A DNA stretch of 64,000 nt from Gammaproteobacteria bacterium (GTDB lineage Bacteria > Pseudomonadota > Gammaproteobacteria > Pseudomonadales > Azotimanducaceae_A). Positions within the stretch are counted from its first letter, which is position 1; every line of letters begins with the position of its first letter. Made by a program: the position numbers and the translations under genes. The stretch spans positions 124,001-188,000 of the forward strand of contig DUAT01000144.1 in the NCBI GenBank assembly GCA_012960755.1, written 5' to 3'. Below the pieces are notes generated by a model that was not told the origin of the DNA, made no database searches, and saw nothing but the letters and a program-made list of their open reading frames with translations. Below, piece by piece: positions 27,187 through 36,043 of the stretch.

Positions 27187-28744
27187 TTCTCTTCTCCATT
27201 TCTGCCTTTTCCTCCTGGTCTGTCTCTTTTTTATACGCAGTAGCACTCTTATAAGCTGTAGCACCGGCAAAGCTGGTAAAAAATGGCGGCCGGGACAGAT
27301 CTGATACACATCCGATATTCAGGCCTTTGGGATTTGCGCTTTCAAAAAACGCCTCCAGTATGTCGGGTACACAGCCTTGCAGGGATGTGCCATGACCAAC
27401 ACCCGGAACCACGATGTGTTCATGGTTGCTCAGGGTCTCTGCCGCATTCCAGGCATATTTTGGTGGTGTCACTGGATCAAACTTGCCGGATAACAACAGT
27501 ATCGGTACGTCCGATGTCACCGGGTCAAAATAGTTGTCCGGTATATTTCCCTTCGGCCAATATTCACAAATTGAACTCAGGCTCGAAAAAATAACGTTCT
27601 CAAAGTCGTCGGTATCATTTGGCTGGGACACGCGTCGCATGTCCTCAGCACAAAGCACCGACGCCATCATGCCATTACTCATCTGGGTGTTTTCACCGCT
27701 AAACGAGTAGGCAAGCGTCGTTAATGGTTGGAAATTGCCCTGGTAGGCTTCTTCAATCGCCAGGGGAACCAGTGAAGATAAGGTGCGATCGTACATCACA
27801 GCCCGGATCAAGCGATTCACTATCACGGCATGAACCGGGCCAGTAATCTGTTCACCGGTTCGCGGGTGCGAAATGGTGGCGGTCCGGGGTGATACCGCCA
27901 GATGCTGTACGAGCGCATGAAAATGCTCAAGTAAATTCGGAAACGCCTCAGCACAACCGGTTTGTTTTATGCAATCCTTCAGAAGAATGTCAAAAGCGGA
28001 TTGCGCATCTACGGCAATATTTGCAGGAACTGACATTGAAAGCGGCGCAACACCATCCAGTACCGCGCTCCTCACCGTGTCACCGTGACGTCGCAGATAA
28101 ACGAGTGCCGCCCGGGTGCCATATGACATGCCGAAGAGGTTAATTTGCCGGTAGCCAAGCACCCGCCGGACTTCATCAAGATCATCCATTGCAATGGGTG
28201 TGGTATACAGTGACGGCTCCGCATCAAACTCAACCAGGCACTTTTTCAACATCAAAGTCTGGGCAGCTTCCATCTCTTCAATGGATATGTCATCCAGCAA
28301 ACCGAAATCTGTTTCTGGCAAACAGGCCAGGGAATTCGACTCCCCCGTACCCCGCTGGTCCACCAACACAATGTCCCGCTCCCGTCGCAATCTGCCCAGC
28401 CGGGAAAACAGATAGGGCCCGGTTTGAACCGCGGACTGGCCGGGACCACCGGCCAGGAAGAAGATCGGATCAGGCTTGACCACTGCCGTCGTCGCGGGAA
28501 TCAGCATAATGTTCAGGTCGATTTTTCTGCCTGCCTGTGATTCGCGGTTCTCATAAACACTGACCACCCCGCACAAACTCTCCAGAACAATCCCCGTAAT
28601 CGCAGCCTGTTCCGGCCGGGCACAATTCGTCAACAGATCGTAGTTGGGGTTAACGAGCGTACTCTGGTCGACACCCAGTTCACATCCGCACAGGAGCAAG
28701 CTCAAAGCAAAGGTTCTTATAGTAAGTAAGGTAAGTCGAATCAT
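27179..28744 (-). CDS. S33-family alpha/beta-hydrolase peptidase, lipoprotein
   Basis: 521 residues. The lipoprotein signal is FALSLLLCGCELGVD (Cys at about 21). The fold is that of tripeptidyl aminopeptidase/proline iminopeptidase: oxyanion region FFLAGGPGQSA, DQRGTGESNSL, nucleophile elbow FGMSYGTRAAL, and the TAP-like C-terminal domain with catalytic Asp in GKFDPVTPP and His in PGVGHGTSLQG. Such enzymes release N-terminal peptides or act on esters. It sits between MIOX (12 bp) and NatA (overlap), an arrangement I do not recognise as a known system. Membrane attachment puts it outside the cytoplasm. Confidence 0.92.
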   Translation of the reverse strand: MIRLTLLTIRTFALSLLLCGCELGVDQSTLVNPNYDLLTNCARPEQAAITGIVLESLCGVVSVYENRESQAGRKIDLNIMLIPATTAVVKPDPIFFLAGGPGQSAVQTGPYLFSRLGRLRRERDIVLVDQRGTGESNSLACLPETDFGLLDDISIEEMEAAQTLMLKKCLVEFDAEPSLYTTPIAMDDLDEVRRVLGYRQINLFGMSYGTRAALVYLRRHGDTVRSAVLDGVAPLSMSVPANIAVDAQSAFDILLKDCIKQTGCAEAFPNLLEHFHALVQHLAVSPRTATISHPRTGEQITGPVHAVIVNRLIRAVMYDRTLSSLVPLAIEEAYQGNFQPLTTLAYSFSGENTQMSNGMMASVLCAEDMRRVSQPNDTDDFENVIFSSLSSICEYWPKGNIPDNYFDPVTSDVPILLLSGKFDPVTPPKYAWNAAETLSNHEHIVVPGVGHGTSLQGCVPDILEAFFESANPKGLNIGCVSDLSRPPFFTSFAGATAYKSATAYKKETDQEEKAEMEKRSD

Positions 28745-28756
28745 TGGGAAATTAAC

Positions 28757-29500
28757 CTACCAGGCGAGTTTGTCTGGAAAATATCGACTGCTCAGATCCT
28801 CATAGTAGGATTTCAGTGCGGCGACATCCGGCGGCTGGTCATGCTTCGTATACAGGTCATAGGTATTGAACTGTCGAACCCAGCTGAACATTTTACGGTC
28901 CTGTGAATCGAACAGGGCGTCGTATGTGTCCGTTGCATGCCCGGGATAAAAGCTGTGGTAGCGAATCATATAAAGTGCTTCTTCAGGTAGAAATTCTCGC
29001 GCGACGAGGTACATATATTCGTCGTGACCCCAGGACAGGGTGACGTTGTCGAGCCCACAATGTTCCTGGTAAATGCCCAGGGGTGTCTGGTATTCCTGCA
29101 CTTGAGTGTCATCGTTATCTTCGAAGAATTGATGATATACGATTGAATCTTTGAAGGCGCACCCTAAAGGAAACGTGTCACCGGTAACCGCCCACTGTGG
29201 TTCACCGAACAGGCAGAGAATTTTACCAAGATCATGCACTAGTCCTGTGAGAATAAACCAGTCCGGATGACCATCAGCACGAATGGCCTCTGCAGTCTGC
29301 AGGCAGTGGATAATCTGTGATGATTCCGTGTCAGGGTCGCTATCGTCGACCAGGGAATCGAGGTATTCACATGCCTCCCATATTCCCATCCGGCGTCGGC
29401 TCAGGCGCATGTAGTCGGCGCGTTTAGCACGGGCAAAATCAAGTGTCTGGCTGCTGTGATTCAGCTCATAAAAGTGCCGTACACGCTCCTTCGCATCCAC
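28757..29500 (-). CDS. inositol oxygenase (MIOX family)
   Basis: 247 residues, close to the 250-285 of eukaryotic MIOX. The HD-domain-like di-iron site is visible: GLVHDLGKIL (His-Asp), IYQEHCGLDNVTLSWGHDEY with two more His, and YMIRYHSFYPGH. These blocks are almost diagnostic of myo-inositol oxygenase, which opens myo-inositol to D-glucuronate with O2. No inositol or glucuronate catabolic genes adjoin it; it is instead the first gene of a run with an S33 peptidase and an ABC exporter. Bacterial MIOX homologues are uncommon and may have other diol substrates. Confidence 0.93.
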   Translation of the reverse strand: MDAKERVRHFYELNHSSQTLDFARAKRADYMRLSRRRMGIWEACEYLDSLVDDSDPDTESSQIIHCLQTAEAIRADGHPDWFILTGLVHDLGKILCLFGEPQWAVTGDTFPLGCAFKDSIVYHQFFEDNDDTQVQEYQTPLGIYQEHCGLDNVTLSWGHDEYMYLVAREFLPEEALYMIRYHSFYPGHATDTYDALFDSQDRKMFSWVRQFNTYDLYTKHDQPPDVAALKSYYEDLSSRYFPDKLAW

Positions 29501-29630
29501 ATAATTACGGTAGGTGGTTTTGCCAGACCCTTTGTCAGTTCCCGAATTGTCGATAAAAAGTAACCCTTGATGACACGGCTTCGTCCCGGGTGTTAAATTG
29601 CAATATCCACAACTTAACGATCAGTATCCC

Positions 29631-30491
29631 ATGTCCACAATCCTAACTGACACGCAGATAGAACACTACCAGCGGGAAGGCTACCTCGTACTGAACAACT
29701 TTGTCTCGGCAGAATGGCTCGCAAGGTTAAACGAGGTTACTGGTGAGTTTGTTGAACTGAGCCGTGCCATCAGCGAATCCAACGGCCAGTTTGACGTGGA
29801 ACCTGATCACTCGGCCGAAGCGCCACGGCTTCGCCGCCTGAACAGCCCCGTCGACCAGCATCCGATTTACTGGGAGTTCTCATCGCAATCAGAAATTGTT
29901 GATCTGGCGGAAGCCATCCTCGGCCCGGATATTAAATTCCACCACAGCAAGTTGAATTTTAAATATCCCAGGGGTGGTGAAGAAGTTAAATGGCACCAGG
30001 ATATACAATTCTGGCCCCATACCAACTATGACCTGATTACCATTGGCGTCTACCTTCAGGATGTCGTAGAAGGCCAGGGAGAGATGGGCTTTATTCCGCG
30101 GAGCCATGCCGGAGATCTATACGATCAATACGACGGTGATCGCTGGACCGGGTATATCCAGGATCGGGACCTTGGCGATGTTGATACTGAAAACGCGGTC
30201 TTTCCAACGGGTAAAGCCGGGACAGTCACCATTCACAACTGCCGCATGATCCATGGATCATTCCCTAACAATTCCGATCTGCAACGGCCTTTACTGCTTC
30301 AGACTTATACGGCGGCTGATGCCTTTGCCTATACTGATCTCGTCCGAGGAAAAGGACACGGCGAAGAACTGATCAGGGGTAAAACTGCGCGCTGGGCACG
30401 ACATGATCCCCGGCCCTGCCTGGTTCCTCCCACTAAAATCGGGACCATTTTCCAGGCTCAACAGAAGGAGTCGGTGAATAATATGATGTAA
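29631..30491 (+). CDS. phytanoyl-CoA dioxygenase (PhyH) family protein
   Basis: About 286 residues from the ATG at 29631 (MSTILTDTQIEHYQREGYLV, the canonical PhyH opening); an in-frame start 33 bases upstream adds nothing conserved. Fe(II)/2-oxoglutarate ligands are the HxD in VKWHQDIQFW (about residue 124) and the distal His in TIHNCRMIHGSFPN, with Arg in LQRPLLLQ for 2-oxoglutarate. Members hydroxylate lipids and diverse small molecules. It is divergent from MIOX with about 130 bp between, which must contain both promoters. Confidence 0.92.
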   Translation: MSTILTDTQIEHYQREGYLVLNNFVSAEWLARLNEVTGEFVELSRAISESNGQFDVEPDHSAEAPRLRRLNSPVDQHPIYWEFSSQSEIVDLAEAILGPDIKFHHSKLNFKYPRGGEEVKWHQDIQFWPHTNYDLITIGVYLQDVVEGQGEMGFIPRSHAGDLYDQYDGDRWTGYIQDRDLGDVDTENAVFPTGKAGTVTIHNCRMIHGSFPNNSDLQRPLLLQTYTAADAFAYTDLVRGKGHGEELIRGKTARWARHDPRPCLVPPTKIGTIFQAQQKESVNNMM

Positions 30492-30628
30492 GTTCGAGAC
30501 GAGTTGCCCCAGGCGCCAATCTCATCCAGTCTTCGATAACAACCCAGACAAATATCATCTTTATTTAACCGGCAAACCATGATGCATGGTGTTTGAATAT
30601 AGGTTGCGTTAGCCAATTAACCGCCCTG

Positions 30629-31144
30629 TTACGGATCTGGCTTGTTCGAATACTTACTACCCTGGGCGTAGTAGCGCTGGTGCCAGATTCCAGTCTGTGG
30701 TTCATCATCCACCGGCATTCGCCATGTCTTTACTTTTGAATCAGCCAGCTTCAATTGAAAAAGTGCCCGCGGCTGATCGATGGTATTTTGTACGTATGAT
30801 TCAGCCGCATCTTCCGGAACATATCTCTTCGCGATTGACCGATACAGGTCGCGCCATTGATCATCTTCACCGATGTCATGGAGCAGCTCTGCGTTACCTT
30901 CGAGAATGACCTTTCGATAGGGGAGGTCCTGTTCATCAATGCACAACGCTACCCTGGGATCACTGCGCAGGCAGGTTAGCCACTCTGATTTAGCCCGCGG
31001 CGTAAATTGAATCGCGTTGTCGTGCAATATGAACCATATTGGCGTGACAAGCGGGCTGCCATCCGACCTGACGCAGGCAATCTTCATAATAATGCCAGGC
31101 GTTGTCAGGAATTGATCGAGTTCAGTCGAGTCGAGCTTTGGCAT
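30629..31144 (-). CDS. pyridoxamine 5'-phosphate oxidase-like split-barrel flavoprotein
   Basis: 171 residues with the PPOX/F420-binding split-barrel pattern: IACVRSDGSPLVTPIWFIL, then AIQFTPRAKSEWLTCLRSDP and VALCIDEQDLPYRKVILEGN. The family binds FMN or F420 and includes reductases and haem-degrading proteins. No function can be given beyond cofactor binding. It is divergent from the EamA transporter gene and convergent with the PhyH gene; the 137 bp between it and PhyH hold a short inverted repeat (ACCATG/CATGGT) but no clear terminator. Confidence 0.87.
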   Translation of the reverse strand: MPKLDSTELDQFLTTPGIIMKIACVRSDGSPLVTPIWFILHDNAIQFTPRAKSEWLTCLRSDPRVALCIDEQDLPYRKVILEGNAELLHDIGEDDQWRDLYRSIAKRYVPEDAAESYVQNTIDQPRALFQLKLADSKVKTWRMPVDDEPQTGIWHQRYYAQGSKYSNKPDP

Positions 31145-31227
31145 TTTAAGGTATCCTTCATTGGGGTCGGCGGTTGATGGTACTTTCCCTGGGCAATTAA
31201 CGGTAGGTGAAATAACTGGAACTTAAC

Positions 31228-32133
31228 ATGGATCGCAAATCCCACGTGGATGCACTCGGAGCAACCACACTCATACTGTTCGCCTCCCTGCTCGGGTTGA
31301 ACCAGGCCCTGGTTAAACTCGTCAACGCTGGCATGGCCCCGGCATTTCAGGCCGGGTTCCGTTCTGTATGTGCTTTTTTTATCGTACTTGCGGCGGCAGT
31401 GCTGCTTCGAAAAAGGCTATCTGTCACTGATGGGAGTCTGGTAGCGGGGGTACTCTCCGGTCTGTTATTTTCAATTGAATTCCTACTGCTTTTTACGGCG
31501 CTGGAATACACTACCGTGTCCCGGGTATCGATGCTGTTCTACACCCAGCCGTTTTGGGTGGCAATTGGGGCGCACTTTCTGCTTCCCGATGAGCGGCTGG
31601 ATCGGTTAAAAATAACAGGGCTGGCACTTGCCATCGGCGGTGTCGCGTTACTGCTCTTGAAGCCCGATGAGGCGTTGCCTGCGGACACACTGATTGGCGA
31701 TGTTATGTGTATCCTCGCGTCGATCTCCTGGGCTGCGATCGTATTACTTGTCAGGAAGAGCAAGCTTTCAGGCAGCACACCTGAAATGCAACTGCTTTAC
31801 CAGCTCGCCATTTCGGGTGTTCTGTTGACCGCCATAGCACCATTTTTAGGAGACACGATCCGTGAACTTAATACAGGAATTATTTTAATATTTTCTTTTC
31901 AGGTGGTTTTTGTCGTCGCAATCGGGTTCCTGATCTGGTTCTGGGCCCTGTCCGTCTATCCCGCTTCTGATATGGCATCGTTCGGATTACTCGCGCCGCT
32001 TTTTGGCGTGTTCTTTGGCTGGCTGATATTCGATGATGCACTGACGATTCGTTTTATCGTCGCCATGGGGCTGGTTTGTGTCGGCATACTGCTCAATAAC
32101 GGCTATAGACGCCGTTCAATCTCAACAAAATGA
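31228..32133 (+). CDS. EamA/DMT-superfamily transporter
   Basis: 301 residues with ten predicted membrane helices in two EamA halves (residues about 10-145 and 155-290). Typical features are the tryptophan-poor first helix (LFASLLGLNQALVKLVNAGM), YTTVSRVSMLFYTQPFWVAI at the end of the first half, and YPASDMASFGLLAPLFGVFF in the second. DMT carriers export amino acids or metabolites. Its stop overlaps the start of the next gene by four bases (ATGA). Confidence 0.93.
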   Translation: MDRKSHVDALGATTLILFASLLGLNQALVKLVNAGMAPAFQAGFRSVCAFFIVLAAAVLLRKRLSVTDGSLVAGVLSGLLFSIEFLLLFTALEYTTVSRVSMLFYTQPFWVAIGAHFLLPDERLDRLKITGLALAIGGVALLLLKPDEALPADTLIGDVMCILASISWAAIVLLVRKSKLSGSTPEMQLLYQLAISGVLLTAIAPFLGDTIRELNTGIILIFSFQVVFVVAIGFLIWFWALSVYPASDMASFGLLAPLFGVFFGWLIFDDALTIRFIVAMGLVCVGILLNNGYRRRSISTK

Positions 32134-32555
32134 ACAAGCATCGAAATGAAACGAGGCACCACGTGAACAACATGCTGCACCACGCATCATTGCCCGTCGC
32201 TGATCTGCGGCAGTCGTCGAAACTGTACGACGCAGCGCTGTCTACACTCGGCTACCGCCAGGTCTGCTCTGGTAAAGGTTTTGTCGGCTACGGCATCGAG
32301 GACAACAAAGACAAATTTTCCATCAAGGCAGTTAACACAGCCCGTTCTGCGGGTGCAGGTTTTCATCTTGCTTTTAGCGCGCCCAGTACTGACGCTGTCA
32401 ACCAATTCCATGCAGCGGCCATACTCAATGGTGCTACAGACGATGGCGCACCGGGCTACCGGGAGCACTATGGCCCATACTACTATGCTGCATTTATAGT
32501 GGACCTGGACGGGCACAGAATCGAAGCAGTCATTAATGAGAACAGCTCAGACTAG
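32130..32555 (+). CDS. VOC-family (glyoxalase-like) protein
   Basis: Up to 141 residues; the conserved domain starts at MLHHASLPVADLRQSSKLYD (residue 15), so translation may begin there or at the ATG that overlaps the EamA stop. Two beta-alpha-beta-beta-beta modules are visible, ending in YYAAFIVDLDGHRIEAVINE with the metal-binding Glu position. VOC proteins include lyases, dioxygenases and binding proteins; no substrate is apparent. It is translationally coupled to the DMT transporter. Confidence 0.88.
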   Translation: MNKHRNETRHHVNNMLHHASLPVADLRQSSKLYDAALSTLGYRQVCSGKGFVGYGIEDNKDKFSIKAVNTARSAGAGFHLAFSAPSTDAVNQFHAAAILNGATDDGAPGYREHYGPYYYAAFIVDLDGHRIEAVINENSSD

Positions 32556-32638
32556 CAGGCCGCACCGCACCTGGAAGACACTCATATATAGTACAATCAT
32601 GATTCGTTTTGACCGCATACGGAGGTACAAGGACAATC

Positions 32639-33019
32639 ATGGCAACGCCTACACTCCGTCCTGCCATTCCACAACTACCGACCGGGGATATCGAAAAGAC
32701 AGCGACTTTCTTTGAAAACATCCTCAAGTTTAGAATCGTCGCCAAATTTCCCGAACACAATCACCTCATTGTTGAACGAGGTGTGACGACCATTCATTTT
32801 TGGCAAACAGCGACAGAACAGGAGGCAGAACCAATTGCGAGTCAAAGCAGCTGCTACATTCCAGTAGAAGACATTGAACCCTTATTCCACGAGTTTAAGG
32901 AAAACGGCGCTCCATTTGCTTATGAGCTTACCAGGCAACCCTGGGGTATGTATGAAATGCAAATCAACGATCCCTATGGCAACGCCATCAGGTTCGGAGA
33001 AAGATTTGAACCAGTTTAG
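32639..33019 (+). CDS. VOC-family protein, bleomycin-resistance-like
   Basis: 126 residues from the ATG at 32639, preceded by GGAGG and AAGGAC. It begins MATPTLRPAIPQLPTGDIEK with the VOC opening, followed by FFENILKFRIVAKFPEHNHL and the closing PWGMYEMQINDPYGNAIRFG. The size and sequence order resemble the dimeric bleomycin/glyoxalase binding proteins (BRP). It lies 26 bp before the P450 gene on the same strand, so a binding or protection role for a P450 substrate is possible. Confidence 0.88.
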   Translation: MATPTLRPAIPQLPTGDIEKTATFFENILKFRIVAKFPEHNHLIVERGVTTIHFWQTATEQEAEPIASQSSCYIPVEDIEPLFHEFKENGAPFAYELTRQPWGMYEMQINDPYGNAIRFGERFEPV

Positions 33020-33045
33020 AGAGTTTAACGAAGGTGGTTTACGAG

Positions 33046-34296
33046 ATGAACAATCCATATATCAGTAGTGAACTCCTAGCAGCCAGGGAAAGGGCGGCCA
33101 GTCTGCCATTGGAACAGTTCGACGTCAGTGATGCAGAGCTGTATCGGACAGATTCACACTGGCCGTATTTTGAACGCTTAAGAAAAGAGGCACCGGTCCA
33201 CTTCTGCGGGTCGAGCCGATACGGACCCTACTGGAGCTTGAGTGCGTACAAGGATATCAAGTGGGTCGACTCACACGCCGAACTCTTTTCTTCGGATCGG
33301 GACATCACAATTTTCGACCAGCCCGACGATTTTGAGCTGCCGATGTTTATTTCAATGGATCAACCAAAACATCATGCTCAACGCAAAGTGGTCAGTCCGG
33401 TCGTTGCCCCAAAAAATCTGGCATTACTTGAAGACACAATTCGGCAGCGAGTTTGCAACATCCTGGACAACTTGCCTGTCGGTGAGACATTTAACTGGGT
33501 AGACGAGGTTTCTATCGACCTGACCACACAGATGTTGGCTACGCTGCTCGACTTTCCTTTTGAAGACCGCGAACTGCTCACCTACTGGTCCGATGTCGCC
33601 GGTGGCGGCAGGCTTTCCGGTGTTGTCGATTCAGCTAACCATCGTAGAAAGGTGCTGATGGAATGCCTTGAATATTTCCAGAACCTCTGGCAACAGCGAA
33701 AAGAGTTGGCGCCCAACAACGATTTGATATCCATGCTGGTTCACGGTGAAGCGACAAAAAATATGCCACCCCTTGAATACCTGGGTAACCTTGTGCTGTT
33801 AATCGTCGGCGGCAATGATACGACACGAAACAGCATTACCGGTGGTGTTCTGGCTTTGAATCAGTTCCCGGATCAGTATGAGAAACTGGAAAATAATCCG
33901 TCGGTGATACCCAACATGGTGGCGGAAATCATTCGCTGGCAAACGCCGTTACCTCATATGAGAAGAACTGCCCTTGAGGATGTTGAGCTAAACGGCCAAC
34001 AGATACGTAAAGGGGAAAAGGTGGTCATGTGGTACATTTCAGGGAACCGGGATGAATCACAGTTTGAGGACGCTGATCGGCTTATCATTGATCGAGGCAA
34101 TGCCCGGTCACATGTGTCGTTTGGCTACGGGATTCATCGCTGTATGGGGAATCGTCTGGCGGAGATGCAGTTGCGGGTCCTGTGGGAGGAAATCCTGCCA
34201 AGATTCAAAGTCGAGGTAGTCGGGCAGCCAGTGCGGGTTCGCTCCAATCTGATTCGTGGATACTCTGAATTGCCAGTGAGAGTTGTACCCTGCTAA
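33046..34296 (+). CDS. cytochrome P450
   Basis: About 416 residues from ATG 33046 (a GTG 12 bases upstream is the alternative). Hallmarks: I-helix VGGNDTTRNSITGG (oxygen-activating Asp-Thr), K-helix ExxR in AEIIRWQTPL, and the haem loop SFGYGIHRCMGNRLAEMQLR with the Cys thiolate. The C-terminal ERR triad Arg is in the PLPHMRRTALEDVE region. It is a soluble bacterial class I type needing ferredoxin; none is encoded nearby. Sequence features (FISMDQPKHHAQRKVVSPVV) recall the linalool/steroid CYP111-CYP125 type, so a terpenoid or sterol substrate is plausible but unproven. Confidence 0.95.
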   Translation: MNNPYISSELLAARERAASLPLEQFDVSDAELYRTDSHWPYFERLRKEAPVHFCGSSRYGPYWSLSAYKDIKWVDSHAELFSSDRDITIFDQPDDFELPMFISMDQPKHHAQRKVVSPVVAPKNLALLEDTIRQRVCNILDNLPVGETFNWVDEVSIDLTTQMLATLLDFPFEDRELLTYWSDVAGGGRLSGVVDSANHRRKVLMECLEYFQNLWQQRKELAPNNDLISMLVHGEATKNMPPLEYLGNLVLLIVGGNDTTRNSITGGVLALNQFPDQYEKLENNPSVIPNMVAEIIRWQTPLPHMRRTALEDVELNGQQIRKGEKVVMWYISGNRDESQFEDADRLIIDRGNARSHVSFGYGIHRCMGNRLAEMQLRVLWEEILPRFKVEVVGQPVRVRSNLIRGYSELPVRVVPC

Positions 34297-34326
34297 GCGC
34301 AAGGCCTGGATGCCAGCTATTGAGGC

Positions 34327-35538
34327 TCACTCCTTTTCGCCAATGACACCATCAACAATTAACTGCTGCATTTCCTCTGTGGTTATACCCAACTCCCCAT
34401 AGACCAGTTCGTTGTGCTCACCCAGGCCGGGTGGCAATCGAGGTTCAACCGCACTACCCGTTGCCACATTCAGGGGGGAGTTTAACAGGGTCACATCTCC
34501 AAATACGGGGTGTTCAATATCGCGCATCATGCCACGGTCATGCATATGCTGGTCGCCGAGAACTTCCTCAACATCCCTGACCATTGCGCTTGGCACACCT
34601 TCTGCCTGCAGTGCCAGCAAAACGTCATGCTTCGTATGTTTCAAAGTCCAAGTGCCAACGATATCGTCAACTTCCGACATTCGCTCTGAACGCTGCGCCA
34701 TCGTTTTCAATCCTTCATCGTCCAGTAAATCATCTCTGCCAATCGCTTTTAGCAACCCACGCCAATGTCCGTCACGGACGCAAATAATTGACACATGTCC
34801 ATCTGATGCGGCGTAGACATTATAAGGTGCCATGGATAGCGCCGGGTGCCGGTTGTCTGTCCGTTCCTGCACTTGTTGGTCCAGATAGTAGTAAGCGCCG
34901 AACACCGTCGCGAGGGTTGGGACGACCGAATCCTGCATCGCCACATCGACGATGGCGCCTTTACCCGTACGTTCGCGCTCAAACAGTTTTGTGATGACCG
35001 CCCCGTAGAGATGGATGCCGCCAAAGAAATCGCAGAGTGCTACGCCCGCTTTTAGGGGTGGAGATCCTGCGAAACCGGTGACACTCATGATTCCTGACAT
35101 TGCCTGTACTGTCAGGTCCATCGCCAGAAAGTCCCGGTGCAGCCCGCTTCGGCCATAACCTGAACCGGCTGCATAAATCAGCCGGGGATTGATTTCCAGC
35201 AACTTTTCCGCAGACAATCCCAGATTGGACATGGTGTCCGGAGAAAAATTCTCGAGCACCACATCTGCTTTTTCGACCAGCTGGTTGAAGATTTCCCGGC
35301 CTCGGTCAGACTTTAAGTTGAGGGAAATGGATTCTTTGTTCTGGTTCAGCATCAGAAAAGCATAGGCGGCAGAACTGTTCGCCCCCCTGCCTCGCAGCTT
35401 TTCACCGACCAGCGACTCCACCTTAATAACCCTGGCTCCCGCCATCGCCATCAAAAAGGTGGCATAGGGACCATTATAAATCTGTCCCAGGTCAAGCACC
35501 ATTATACCTGCAAGGCTCTGTTCTGCCTGAGTCATCAT
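34327..35538 (-). CDS. CaiB/BaiF-type (family III) CoA-transferase
   Basis: 403 residues, the usual family size. It begins LAGIMVLDLGQIYNGPYATF, followed by VIKVESLVGEKLRGRG and LNQNKESISLNLKSDRGREI. The catalytic Asp is in RDFLAMDLTVQAMSG, and GYGRSGLHRD precedes it. The C-terminal part has RDVEEVLGDQHMHDRGMMRD. These enzymes move CoA between carboxylic acids. It converges on the P450 gene with only 30 bp between stops and diverges from the thioesterase gene at 35622. Confidence 0.94.
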   Translation of the reverse strand: MMTQAEQSLAGIMVLDLGQIYNGPYATFLMAMAGARVIKVESLVGEKLRGRGANSSAAYAFLMLNQNKESISLNLKSDRGREIFNQLVEKADVVLENFSPDTMSNLGLSAEKLLEINPRLIYAAGSGYGRSGLHRDFLAMDLTVQAMSGIMSVTGFAGSPPLKAGVALCDFFGGIHLYGAVITKLFERERTGKGAIVDVAMQDSVVPTLATVFGAYYYLDQQVQERTDNRHPALSMAPYNVYAASDGHVSIICVRDGHWRGLLKAIGRDDLLDDEGLKTMAQRSERMSEVDDIVGTWTLKHTKHDVLLALQAEGVPSAMVRDVEEVLGDQHMHDRGMMRDIEHPVFGDVTLLNSPLNVATGSAVEPRLPPGLGEHNELVYGELGITTEEMQQLIVDGVIGEKE

Positions 35539-35621
35539 AAGCTCCCAATCAATAAAACTTCTGCCAGCCTACCAAAAGCGTAGGCTGGCTGACAAAACTT
35601 CATTGCGGTGGACTTTTCGAT

Positions 35622-35990
35622 ATGACGTTCGATCAACATATAGGGATGACATACAGTGACAGCTTCGATGAAGCGAAGATTGAGACCGAGGCGCATCACT
35701 TAAACCCAACGGGTAACATCAACGGCGGTGTTCTGATTTCACTTGCAGACAACCTGGCCACGGGTGTCGCCAGTCATCACTGGCGTGAAAAGACAGGCGG
35801 CAATGCGTTCCTGGTCGGCGTTGACTTGCATGCGGTTATGCTGACAAATCAAATGGGCGGCACCATTACAGCTAAAGCCGAGCCGGTGAGGGTTGGTAAG
35901 CGCATTGTCATTATTAGAACTTCGGTGTATGGGGACGGCGATCGATTGCTGGCAGAAATTACGTCGACCCATGTGCCTGTGACAAACTAG
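35622..35990 (+). CDS. PaaI-family hotdog thioesterase
   Basis: 122 residues, a single hotdog domain. The active-site block is HHLNPTGNINGGVLISLADN, with the Asp/Glu that activates water in the following LADNLATG helix. It ends RIVIIRTSVYGDGDRLLAEI. Enzymes of this kind hydrolyse aryl- or acyl-CoA. It is divergent from the CoA-transferase by 83 bp and may salvage CoA from the same pathway. Confidence 0.9.
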   Translation: MTFDQHIGMTYSDSFDEAKIETEAHHLNPTGNINGGVLISLADNLATGVASHHWREKTGGNAFLVGVDLHAVMLTNQMGGTITAKAEPVRVGKRIVIIRTSVYGDGDRLLAEITSTHVPVTN

Positions 35991-36043
35991 CTTTTGGACC
36001 CATAGACTATAGTCAGAACCAAAATACCGAACCTGGAGAAAAT

